Assembly (NCBI GenBank): GCA_022508685.1
Contig: JAFLUS010000008.1
Span: forward strand, 1 to 10,722
Reading direction: 5' to 3'
Length of the DNA stretch: 10,722 bases
Origin: Prevotellaceae bacterium
GTDB lineage: Bacteria; Bacteroidota; Bacteroidia; Bacteroidales; Bacteroidaceae
Shown: positions 1-6,035 of the stretch, in pieces
Numbering within the stretch: position 1 is the stretch's first letter
Layout: every line of letters starts with the position of its first letter
Program-made: the position numbers and the translations under genes
The notes under the pieces: generated by a model
The model's database searches: none
What the model saw: the letters and a program-made list of their open reading frames with translations, nothing else
What the model was told of the DNA's origin: nothing

Positions 1-66
1 ATGGTGTAATTGGCAACACAACAGATTCTGGTCCTGTTATTCTTGGTTCGAGCCCGAGTATCCCAA
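1..66 (+). tRNA. tRNA-Gln (anticodon CUG), 5' end cut by the window edge
   Basis: The sequence folds as a tRNA that lacks only its first six acceptor bases. The D stem is GTGT/ACAC (4-7 with 16-19). The anticodon stem is 21-25 with 33-37, around the loop 26-32 that carries CTG at 28-30. The T arm is CTTGG (42-46), loop TTCGAGC (47-53) and CCGAG (54-58). The 3' acceptor strand TATCCCA (59-65) is followed by discriminator A66. Every position from 7 to 73 of a standard tRNA is accounted for. CCA is not encoded (CAG follows), so it would be added after transcription, as is common in Bacteroidetes. One oddity is an A25/C33 mismatch at the bottom of the anticodon stem (standard pair 31-39). Confidence 0.93.
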
Positions 67-73
67 CAGAAAT

Positions 74-106
74 CCTCATGAGCAGATGTCGCTTGTGAGG
101 TTTTTT
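74..106 (+). terminator. Intrinsic terminator after tRNA-Gln
   Basis: A 10-bp stem pairs 74-83 with 91-100, with two G-T wobbles in the middle, around a 7-nt loop (84-90). Six T residues follow at 101-106. It begins 8 nt after the tRNA end, so it should end the tRNA transcript and insulate the rsfS operon. A second, AT-rich hairpin (102-110 with 116-124) overlaps its U-tract. Confidence 0.85.
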
Positions 107-134
107 CGTTAAAAAAACGAAAAGCACGGAGGGT

Positions 135-169
135 TATGCGGAAATGTCGGCAGAAACCTCTATCTTTGC
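135..169 (+). promoter_or_regulatory. Candidate Bacteroidetes-type promoter for rsfS-ftsH-cdsA
   Basis: TATCTTTG at 162-169 matches the Bacteroidetes -7 element TAnnTTTG exactly. A weak -33-like element, TATG, lies at 136-139. The start site would be near 176, giving a leader of about 40 nt before the rsfS ATG at 215. The -7 match is direct; the -33 element is poor, and transcription is inferred. An imperfect inverted repeat (130-136 with 155-161) sits just upstream of the -7 box. Confidence 0.6.
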
Positions 170-214
170 ATGAATTTTGAATAAATAGCATACGAGTAAA
201 TATCCGAAACTTGA

Positions 215-574
215 ATGGAAGAAACGAAGACACTGGTCGACAGCATCGTCGAAGGCATACAGGAGAAAAAAGGCAGACGCATCCGCGTGGCTGATTTGGA
301 CGGCGTGGGCGACACCATCTGCCGCTATTTGGTCATCTGTGAGGGCAACACGCCCACGCAAGTGGCTGCCATCTGCGACAGCGTGGAAGACATGGCGCAC
401 AAGCGGGCTGGCGAAAAGCCCGTGAGAATCGCCGGACAGAACAACAGTATATGGATTGCGATGGACTATGCCGATGTCATGGTACACATCTTCATGCCGG
501 AGGCACGCGAGTTTTACGACATCGACCACCTTTGGGACGATGCCGAAGTGACGGAAATCCCTGATTTAGACTGA
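215..574 (+). CDS. rsfS: Ribosome silencing factor RsfS (RsfA/DUF143 family)
   Basis: This 119-residue protein belongs to the family that binds uL14 on the large ribosomal subunit and blocks joining with the small subunit, which saves energy in stationary phase or starvation. The length is typical. The conserved C-terminal core is clear: W80, D84-Y85, D87-V88, V90-H91-I92-F93, R98, Y101 and L106-W107, spaced as in known RsfS proteins. It is cytosolic, with no signal peptide. The ATG at 215 follows an A-rich leader without a Shine-Dalgarno motif, normal for Bacteroidetes. It ends 4 nt before ftsH and is the first gene of the operon. The family assignment is firm; the physiological role is taken from characterised homologues. 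Confidence 0.95.
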   Translation: MEETKTLVDSIVEGIQEKKGRRIRVADLDGVGDTICRYLVICEGNTPTQVAAICDSVEDMAHKRAGEKPVRIAGQNNSIWIAMDYADVMVHIFMPEAREFYDIDHLWDDAEVTEIPDLD

Positions 575-578
575 AACA

Positions 579-2690
579 ATGGCGAACAATCATTTACAGC
601 AACCCGATGGCGGCAAGAGCAAGACGCCGCGCTTCAACTTCACGTGGCTCTACATTCTGCTCATCGGCGGCATGGTGATGATGATATTCACCCGCAACGA
701 GACGAGCGAAGGGCGAACGCTGCCTTATTCGACGTTCCAAGCCTGTGTCGACAGCGGCTACGTGAGCAACATCGTCATCGACAAGAAAGACCTCGTGCTG
801 ACGTCCGAACTGACGGCGGAGGGCGAGAAATACATCTTCGGCAACGTCAGCAGCAAGAAGGACAACCTGAAACGGCTGGTGAAGGTGGAAATCGGTTCCA
901 TCGATGCCGTCGACGAATATCTGAACGAGAAGCGTGCCGACGGCAGTTTCGACGGCAAGGTGACGTACGAACAGAATGACAATCTGTTTTTCAATATTCT
1001 GTGGCAAATCCTGCCTTTCGTCTTCATCGTCTTCATTTGGGTGTTCATCATGCGACGCATGAGCCGCGGTGCCGGCGGCATGGGGGGCATCTTCAGCGTA
1101 GGCAAGTCGAAAGCAAAATTGTTTGAGAAAGATGCGAACGACAAGACGCGAGTCACGTTCAAGGACGTGGCAGGACTGGAAGGCGCAAAGCAGGAAGTGC
1201 AGGAAATCGTAGACTTCCTCATGAAGCCCGACAAGTATACCAACCTCGGCGGCAAAATCCCTAAAGGCGCGCTGCTCGTAGGCCCTCCGGGAACAGGCAA
1301 GACGCTGTTGGCAAAGGCCGTGGCAGGCGAAGCCAACGTTCCTTTCTTCTCGCTCTCGGGTTCAGACTTCGTCGAAATGTTCGTCGGTGTCGGAGCATCG
1401 CGCGTCCGCGACCTCTTCCAACAAGCAAAGGACAAGGCGCCCTGCATCATCTTCATCGACGAAATCGATGCCATCGGTCGGGCTCGCAGCAAGTCGCTGA
1501 GCATGGGCTCGAACGACGAACGCGAAAATACGCTGAATCAGTTGCTGACCGAAATGGACGGCTTTGGCACGAACAGCGGTATCATTATCTTGGCAGCCAC
1601 CAACCGCGCCGACATTCTCGACAAAGCCCTGCTGCGTGCCGGACGTTTCGACCGACAGATTCACGTCGACTTGCCCGACTTGCAAGAACGCAAGGCTATC
1701 TTCAACGTCCATCTGCGTCCGGTGAAAATCGACGAGACGGTCGATGTCGACCTCCTTGCCCGACAGACGCCCGGATTTTCGGGAGCCGACATTGCCAACG
1801 TCTGCAACGAAGCCGCACTCATTGCTGCCCGTCGCAACAGCGAATGGGTGGACAAGCAATGTTTCCTCGATGCCGTCGACCGCATCATCGGTGGTTTGGA
1901 GAAAAAGACAAAGGTGATGACTGTTGCCGAAAAGCGTTCAATCGCTTTGCACGAAGCCGGTCATGCCACCATTTCGTGGTTCCTCGAATATGGCAATCCG
2001 TTGGTGAAAGTCACCATCGTCCCACGCGGACAGGCGTTGGGTGCGGCATGGTACACACCCGAAGAACGACCTATCAATACGCGTGAGGAAATGTGCGACC
2101 AAATCTGCTCGCTGCTGGGCGGACGCGCAGCCGAAGAACTCTGCGTCGGTCGCATCTCCACAGGAGCGATGAACGACCTTGAGCGCGTCACGCAAATGGC
2201 GTATGGCATGGTCGTCTACTACGGCATGGGCAAGACGCTGCCTAACCTTTGCTACTATAACAATAATGAATACAATTTCCAAAAGCCGTACAGCGACCAC
2301 ACTGCCCAACTCATCGACGAGGAAGTGAAGCAAATCATCGATGAACAGTATGAACGTGCCAAGCGCGTGATACTCGAACACAAGGACGGACACGCCCAAT
2401 TGGCACAGTTGCTGGTAGACAAGGAGGTGATTTTGGCTGAAGACGTCGAAGCCATCTTCGGTCCGCGTCCCTTCGTGTCGCGTAGCGAAGAAATCATTGC
2501 ACTGAACGAACAGGCAAAGAAGGAGCGTGAAGCCGAACAGCCTACTACGTCAGCGGACAGCGACAGCGAGGCTGACAAGCCGAAGGAGCGTTCCATTGTC
2601 GATGAAAACGAAGAAATCATCCGTCAGAAAGCCATCGATGCCGCTGTAGAGAAGGCACGTCGAAACAATGAACACTCCAATGAACAGTAA
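579..2690 (+). CDS. ftsH: ATP-dependent zinc metalloprotease FtsH
   Basis: A 703-residue membrane-anchored AAA+ protease that extracts and degrades damaged or unassembled membrane proteins and short-lived regulators. Two membrane helices (about 21-37 and 137-158) flank a periplasmic FtsH_ext region. The AAA domain follows: Walker A GPPGTGKT at 235-242, pore motif FVG at 268-270, Walker B ending D294-E295, and arginine fingers R356 and R359 in the second region of homology. The M41 protease domain has HEAGH at 458-462 and a third zinc ligand, D533. The C-terminal tail (about 650-703) is acidic and low-complexity. It is longer than E. coli FtsH, as is usual in Bacteroidetes. Its ATG lies in the 9-mer GAAACAATG, which also surrounds the cdsA start. 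Every catalytic residue is present. Its 3' end overlaps cdsA by 23 nt. Confidence 0.98.
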   Translation: MANNHLQQPDGGKSKTPRFNFTWLYILLIGGMVMMIFTRNETSEGRTLPYSTFQACVDSGYVSNIVIDKKDLVLTSELTAEGEKYIFGNVSSKKDNLKRLVKVEIGSIDAVDEYLNEKRADGSFDGKVTYEQNDNLFFNILWQILPFVFIVFIWVFIMRRMSRGAGGMGGIFSVGKSKAKLFEKDANDKTRVTFKDVAGLEGAKQEVQEIVDFLMKPDKYTNLGGKIPKGALLVGPPGTGKTLLAKAVAGEANVPFFSLSGSDFVEMFVGVGASRVRDLFQQAKDKAPCIIFIDEIDAIGRARSKSLSMGSNDERENTLNQLLTEMDGFGTNSGIIILAATNRADILDKALLRAGRFDRQIHVDLPDLQERKAIFNVHLRPVKIDETVDVDLLARQTPGFSGADIANVCNEAALIAARRNSEWVDKQCFLDAVDRIIGGLEKKTKVMTVAEKRSIALHEAGHATISWFLEYGNPLVKVTIVPRGQALGAAWYTPEERPINTREEMCDQICSLLGGRAAEELCVGRISTGAMNDLERVTQMAYGMVVYYGMGKTLPNLCYYNNNEYNFQKPYSDHTAQLIDEEVKQIIDEQYERAKRVILEHKDGHAQLAQLLVDKEVILAEDVEAIFGPRPFVSRSEEIIALNEQAKKEREAEQPTTSADSDSEADKPKERSIVDENEEIIRQKAIDAAVEKARRNNEHSNEQ

Positions 2691-3564
2691 CCTCATAACC
2701 CGGACGATCACCGGTGTGATTTTCGTTGCCGTATTGGTCGGTGCCATCCTCACCGGCCCGATACCTTTCGCGGTGCTCTTCGCCGTCATCACCGCTTTGA
2801 CGACATGGGAGTTCTGCACAATCCTCAATCAGAATCTGCACCTGCAAATCAATCGGTTTATCACGACCGTAGCAGCCGTCATCCTGTTCTTCTCCATTCT
2901 CGGATTTTATTTGGGACTGACGGGCATCGGCATGTTCGTGCCGTTCTTCATCTCCGTGCTCTATTTGATGGTGAGCGAACTCTATCTCAAGAATCCAAAT
3001 CCGCTGCATAATTGGGCGTTCTCGCTGATGGCGCTGTTCTACATTGCCCTTCCGTTTTCGCTTCTCGGACTGCTATCGCTTCAAGTCCGTGCAGTCGACG
3101 GCATCGGAATGCCTTACAGCGTGATTTATCATGGGATGATGCCACTCTCCATCTTCATTTTCTTGTGGACGAATGATTCAGGAGCCTATCTCACCGGTTC
3201 TATGCTCGGACGTCATCGCCTTTTCCCCAGCATTTCACCAAAAAAGTCATGGGAAGGCAGCATTGGCGGTGGCATTGTTGCTATTCTTGCGTCACAAATC
3301 ATTGCCATGTGGGCAACCGACTATTTCTCTCTGACCAGCCCCTTGCTCAATCGGCTCGGTTGGGCAGGACTTGCCCTCGTTGTCGTTGTTTTCGGCACAT
3401 GGGGCGACCTCGTCGAATCGTTGCTGAAACGTAAACTCAACATCAAAGACTCTGGCAACATCCTTCCCGGTCATGGTGGCATGCTCGACCGTTTCGATTC
3501 TTCCCTTCTTGCTATTCCCGCTGCCACCGTCTACATTTACACGTTCAGCGTGTATTTAGGATAA
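2668..3564 (+). CDS. cdsA: Phosphatidate cytidylyltransferase (CDP-diacylglycerol synthase)
   Basis: A 298-residue integral membrane enzyme that makes CDP-diacylglycerol from phosphatidate and CTP, the branch-point precursor of bacterial phospholipids. Most of the protein is hydrophobic helices. The family signature lies at S251-D277: K254-R255, K260-D261, PGHGG at 267-271, D274-R275 and D277. The upstream conserved blocks WTNDSGAY (167-174) and SPKKSWEG (190-197) are also present. The start chosen at 2668 overlaps the end of ftsH by 23 nt and shares GAAACAATG with the ftsH start. An in-frame ATG at 2680 (11-nt overlap) is a real alternative that would drop four residues. The overlap implies co-transcription and probably coupled translation. 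It is the last gene of the operon, followed by a strong hairpin. Confidence 0.97.
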   Translation: MNTPMNSNLITRTITGVIFVAVLVGAILTGPIPFAVLFAVITALTTWEFCTILNQNLHLQINRFITTVAAVILFFSILGFYLGLTGIGMFVPFFISVLYLMVSELYLKNPNPLHNWAFSLMALFYIALPFSLLGLLSLQVRAVDGIGMPYSVIYHGMMPLSIFIFLWTNDSGAYLTGSMLGRHRLFPSISPKKSWEGSIGGGIVAILASQIIAMWATDYFSLTSPLLNRLGWAGLALVVVVFGTWGDLVESLLKRKLNIKDSGNILPGHGGMLDRFDSSLLAIPAATVYIYTFSVYLG

Positions 3565-3583
3565 TGATAATATACGAGAAGAT

Positions 3584-3618
3584 AACAGGGTGCGTTCCTA
3601 ATTGGAGCGCACCCTGTT
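3584..3618. terminator. Strong hairpin between convergent cdsA and metY, probable bidirectional terminator
   Basis: Bases 3584-3598 pair with 3604-3618 as a 15-bp stem with a single G-T wobble and a 5-nt loop (TAATT). It starts 20 nt after the cdsA stop and 22 nt after the metY stop on the other strand. Neither side has a perfect T-tract: the plus strand continues TTGCTATTATG, and the minus strand continues with a U-rich run reading TTATCTTCTC. Placement between convergent genes and the size of the stem support termination of both transcripts. Confidence 0.8.
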
Positions 3619-3639
3619 GCTATTATGCAAGCGGTTGTT

Positions 3640-4929
3640 TCAGATTTGTGCGAATGCCTGTTCGAGGTCGGCAATGATGTCGTCGATGTGTTCCGTACCG
3701 ATGGAGAGGCGGATGGTGGACGGCGTGATGTGCTGTTGGGCAAGTTCGTCGGGTGTCATCTGCGAGTGGGTGGTGGTGTAGGGATGGATGACGAGGCTCT
3801 TCACGTCGGCCACGTTGGCGAGGAGAGAGAAGATTTCGAGGGAATCGATGAACTTCCATGCTTCGCTTTCGCCACCACGGATTTCGAAGGTGAAGATGCT
3901 GGCGGCTCCGTTGGGATAGAGTTGGCGGTAGAGTTCGTGGTCGGGATGGGTCGGAACGGCGGGATGGTTCACTTTTTCCACTTTCGGGTGGTGTTGCAGA
4001 TGGTCCACCACTCTGAGGGTGTTGGCAACGTGGCGTTCGACGCGCAGGGATAGCGTTTCGAGTCCTTGCAGCAGAATCCATGCGTTGAACGGGGAGATGG
4101 CTGCACCGGTGTCGCGCAGGATGACGGCACGAATGCGGGTGACGAAGGCTGCCGCACCGGCTACGTCGGCAAAGACGGCGCCGTGGTAGTTGGGGTCGGG
4201 CAGGGCAAGGGTTGGGTATTTGTCGGCATTGGCTTTCCAGTCGAAACTGCCGCCGTCGACGATGATGCCACCGAGTGACGAGCCGTGTCCTCCGATGAAC
4301 TTGGTGGCGGAGTGGACGACGATGTCGGCACCATGCTCAAACGGACGCATGAGGTAGGGCGTGCCGAAGGTGTTGTCGATGATGAGTGGAATGTTGTGCC
4401 GATGGGCTACGGCGGCTACAGCGGCAATGTTGGTGACGTCGGAGTTGGGATTGCCGAAGGTTTCGGCATACACGACCTTCGTATTGGGCTGAATGGCGGC
4501 TTCAAGGGCTTCGAGGTCGTTGACGTTGACGATGGTGTTGCTGATGCCTTGCGTAGCGAGGGTGTGGGTGATGAGGTTGAAGGAACCTCCGTACAGATTA
4601 TCGGCTGCAACGATGTGGTCGCCTACGGCGAGGATATTTTGCAAAGCGTATGTAACGGCGGCTGCACCACTGGCAACGGCAAGTGCTGCCACGCCGCCTT
4701 CGAGTGCTGCGATGCGCTCTTCCAGTACGGCTTGCGTGGAGTTGGTGAGTCGTCCGTAGATGTTTCCCGGGTCGCGCAGGGCAAAACGGTCGGCTGCGTG
4801 CTGCGAATTGCGGAATACGTAGGAAGTGGTCTGATAAATGGGAACTGCACGTGCGTCGGTCGCAGGGTCGGGTTCTTCCTGTCCTACATGCAGTTGGAGG
4901 GTCTCAAAGTGTAGTTTCTTCTGATTCAT
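3640..4929 (-). CDS. metY: O-acetylhomoserine sulfhydrylase-type PLP enzyme (Cys/Met metabolism family)
   Basis: A 429-residue cytosolic enzyme of the Cys/Met-metabolism PLP family. Its length and N-terminus (QLHVGQ, then PIYQTTSYVF at 30-39) fit O-acetylhomoserine aminocarboxypropyltransferase, which makes homocysteine from O-acetylhomoserine and sulfide. Visible active-site features are Y58 and R60 (phosphate contact across the dimer), S88-G89, D185 (pyridine nitrogen), the PLP lysine K210 in SATKFIGGHG, and R407 in TIRLSIGTEH (substrate carboxylate). It stands alone with its own promoter and converges on cdsA; no other methionine gene is in the window. Closely related cystathionine gamma-synthases and lyases are usually near 380-400 residues and lack the long insert around 225-275, which favours MetY. 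Substrate specificity is inferred. Confidence 0.9.
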   Translation of the reverse strand: MNQKKLHFETLQLHVGQEEPDPATDARAVPIYQTTSYVFRNSQHAADRFALRDPGNIYGRLTNSTQAVLEERIAALEGGVAALAVASGAAAVTYALQNILAVGDHIVAADNLYGGSFNLITHTLATQGISNTIVNVNDLEALEAAIQPNTKVVYAETFGNPNSDVTNIAAVAAVAHRHNIPLIIDNTFGTPYLMRPFEHGADIVVHSATKFIGGHGSSLGGIIVDGGSFDWKANADKYPTLALPDPNYHGAVFADVAGAAAFVTRIRAVILRDTGAAISPFNAWILLQGLETLSLRVERHVANTLRVVDHLQHHPKVEKVNHPAVPTHPDHELYRQLYPNGAASIFTFEIRGGESEAWKFIDSLEIFSLLANVADVKSLVIHPYTTTHSQMTPDELAQQHITPSTIRLSIGTEHIDDIIADLEQAFAQI

Positions 4930-4934
4930 ACGAT

Positions 4935-4948
4935 TATGTTTTTGTTGA
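4935..4948 (-). promoter_or_regulatory. A-rich leader element before metY, identical to one before pepD
   Basis: On the minus strand this reads TCAACAAAAACATA and ends 5 nt before the metY ATG. The same 14 bases occur 7 nt before the pepD ATG (10632-10645). A-rich leaders are known to assist initiation in Bacteroidetes, where Shine-Dalgarno sites are weak or absent. The identity is seen directly; a translational role is inferred. Confidence 0.45.
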
Positions 4949-4978
4949 TAATTGCGCTGTTCGCATCGTTTTGTGCCG

Positions 4979-5006
4979 CAAAGTTACGATTTTTAGAAAT
5001 ATCAAC
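4979..5006 (-). promoter_or_regulatory. Candidate Bacteroidetes-type promoter for metY
   Basis: On the minus strand TAACTTTG (4986 down to 4979) matches the TAnnTTTG -7 element exactly. TTG at 5006-5004 is a partial -33 element, with a 17-nt spacer. The start would fall near 4971, giving a leader of roughly 43 nt, too short for a SAM riboswitch. The -7 box is convincing; the -33 box is weak. Confidence 0.6.
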
Positions 5007-5158
5007 TAAAAACTTTTTCTTACAAAAGAATAATAATGTAGGATTATATGAATTATCAGAATAATTACACTTTTATGATTTGTAATATATAGCGCGCAAT
5101 AGAATATTTCTCTTTTGCGGTTATGCGATATAAAGATAAAAATTGTGTAGTCAATTGC
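4987..5158. other. AT-rich intergenic spacer upstream of metY
   Basis: This spacer lies between the metY promoter and the end of the DUF5715-like gene and is far richer in A and T than the flanking genes. It holds two adjacent short AT-rich inverted repeats: ATAAT/ATTAT (5033-5037 with 5043-5047) and AATTAT/ATAATT (5051-5056 with 5061-5066). A GCGCGC palindrome lies at 5092-5097. No convincing coding region or structured RNA is visible. The repeats could be regulator sites for metY or simply a by-product of base composition. Confidence 0.5.
5136..5156 (-). terminator. Weak candidate terminator after the DUF5715-like gene
   Basis: On the minus strand, 3 nt after the stop codon, AATTG and CAATT (5156-5152 with 5145-5141) form a 5-bp stem around a 6-nt loop. 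A U-rich run follows (TTTATCTTTATATC). The stem is short and AT-rich, so this is only a possible terminator; no better one was seen for this operon. Confidence 0.3.
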
Positions 5159-6031
5159 TTAGCGCACGGTGAGGTGGAAGCAGGCTTGGTGTTGCTCATA
5201 TTTCACGTAGCAACGGCCTTGTTGGCGGAGGTCGTAGAGGACTTCAGCGAGTACGAATTTGAGGTCGTCGTTCCAACGGGTGATGCTGTCTGAACCGATG
5301 AGGGAGGGGTGCAGCGGAACGAAGCGGTGGTAGGCGATGTCGACGGTGGTGCCGTAGCAATGGCAGGAGTTAGTGGTTGCATTCTGGTTGCCGTGCTGCA
5401 GCCGAGCAACGTCCTCGGTAGAGCGGAGTACGGATGAAACGATGGGGAGGTGAGGCTCCATGCCTTTCGACAGGAGCGAATCGATGAAATTGAGGGCGAT
5501 GGTGTTGAGCAAGGCTTGGGCACGAGGCACGAGGTAGGGAATGGAATGGGTGAGGTCGTCGACGACGTAGAACGGCGAATGGCTGATGTCAACCAGTTGG
5601 TACTGACGTACCATTTGCATGAATTCGTCGCGCGTGGCTGCCGGAGAAATGCCGTTGCGGATGGCAGCCTCGAGTTGCACGGATTGGCTGTCGGGGAAAC
5701 ATTCGTTGTAGGTGGTCAGGCGACTGCCGCGTCGGATGGAATATGCTGCGGATGTGCTGCTGCCTTCTGCGGGTGTTGTCGTCAGGCTGTCTTGATGGGC
5801 AATCGCCGTGTCGGACAATGGTGCGGGAGTGATGAATGGCTTGATGCTGTCGGGATGGACAACGGGGTTAGGTGTAGGGGGTGTTGGGGGTTGCGCAGTC
5901 GTGCGAGGTGCGGAGTAGGGAGCGACGTCGAAATGGCACAATGCCTGAAGTCCTGCCAACAGACCCATGCAGATGGCGAATGTCAGCAGGAACTTCAGAG
6001 GGTTGTATCTGGACTTCTTCTTTTTCGTCAT
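5159..6031 (-). CDS. Membrane-anchored DUF5715-like protein with M15-like zinc peptidase motif
   Basis: A 290-residue protein. A Lys-rich start (KKKK at 3-6) and a hydrophobic helix at about 12-31 suggest an N-terminal signal anchor with the rest in the periplasm. A Pro/Thr-rich linker (about 40-75) precedes a globular part from about 95. That part ends with SCHCYGTTVD (222-231), which fits the SxHxxGxxxD zinc motif of D,D-peptidases and related M15-type enzymes (H224, D231). A C-terminal CFHLTV (284-289) supplies a third possible ligand, H286, with E279 nearby. R203-S204 resembles the YRS element upstream of the motif in that family. It resembles the Bacteroidetes DUF5715 family, recalled from memory. 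A peptidoglycan-peptidase role is inferred. Its ATG is 4 nt after malQ, so it is co-transcribed and probably translationally coupled. Cysteines 223 and 225 beside the zinc histidine are unusual. Confidence 0.75.
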   Translation of the reverse strand: MTKKKKSRYNPLKFLLTFAICMGLLAGLQALCHFDVAPYSAPRTTAQPPTPPTPNPVVHPDSIKPFITPAPLSDTAIAHQDSLTTTPAEGSSTSAAYSIRRGSRLTTYNECFPDSQSVQLEAAIRNGISPAATRDEFMQMVRQYQLVDISHSPFYVVDDLTHSIPYLVPRAQALLNTIALNFIDSLLSKGMEPHLPIVSSVLRSTEDVARLQHGNQNATTNSCHCYGTTVDIAYHRFVPLHPSLIGSDSITRWNDDLKFVLAEVLYDLRQQGRCYVKYEQHQACFHLTVR

Positions 6032-6035
6032 TATC

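Noticed and set aside
758..1504. Minus-strand open frame opposite ftsH (248 codons)
   Set aside because: It is Ser/Thr/Pro-rich and antisense to the conserved AAA domain, so a shadow of ftsH.
4285..4914. Long plus-strand open frame opposite metY (209 codons)
   Set aside because: It lies wholly antisense to a well-conserved gene, has a low-complexity Gly/Val-rich product and no recognisable domain. It is a by-product of codon bias.
4930..4980. SAM riboswitch before metY
   Set aside because: The leader from the predicted start to the ATG is only about 43 nt and shows just a 4-bp hairpin (4953-4956 with 4962-4965), too little for any known SAM riboswitch class.
5936..5971. Lipoprotein lipobox in the DUF5715-like protein
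   Set aside because: Cysteines 21 and 32 follow the hydrophobic helix but are preceded by Ile and Leu, not the small residue needed by signal peptidase II, so an uncleaved anchor or ordinary signal is more likely.
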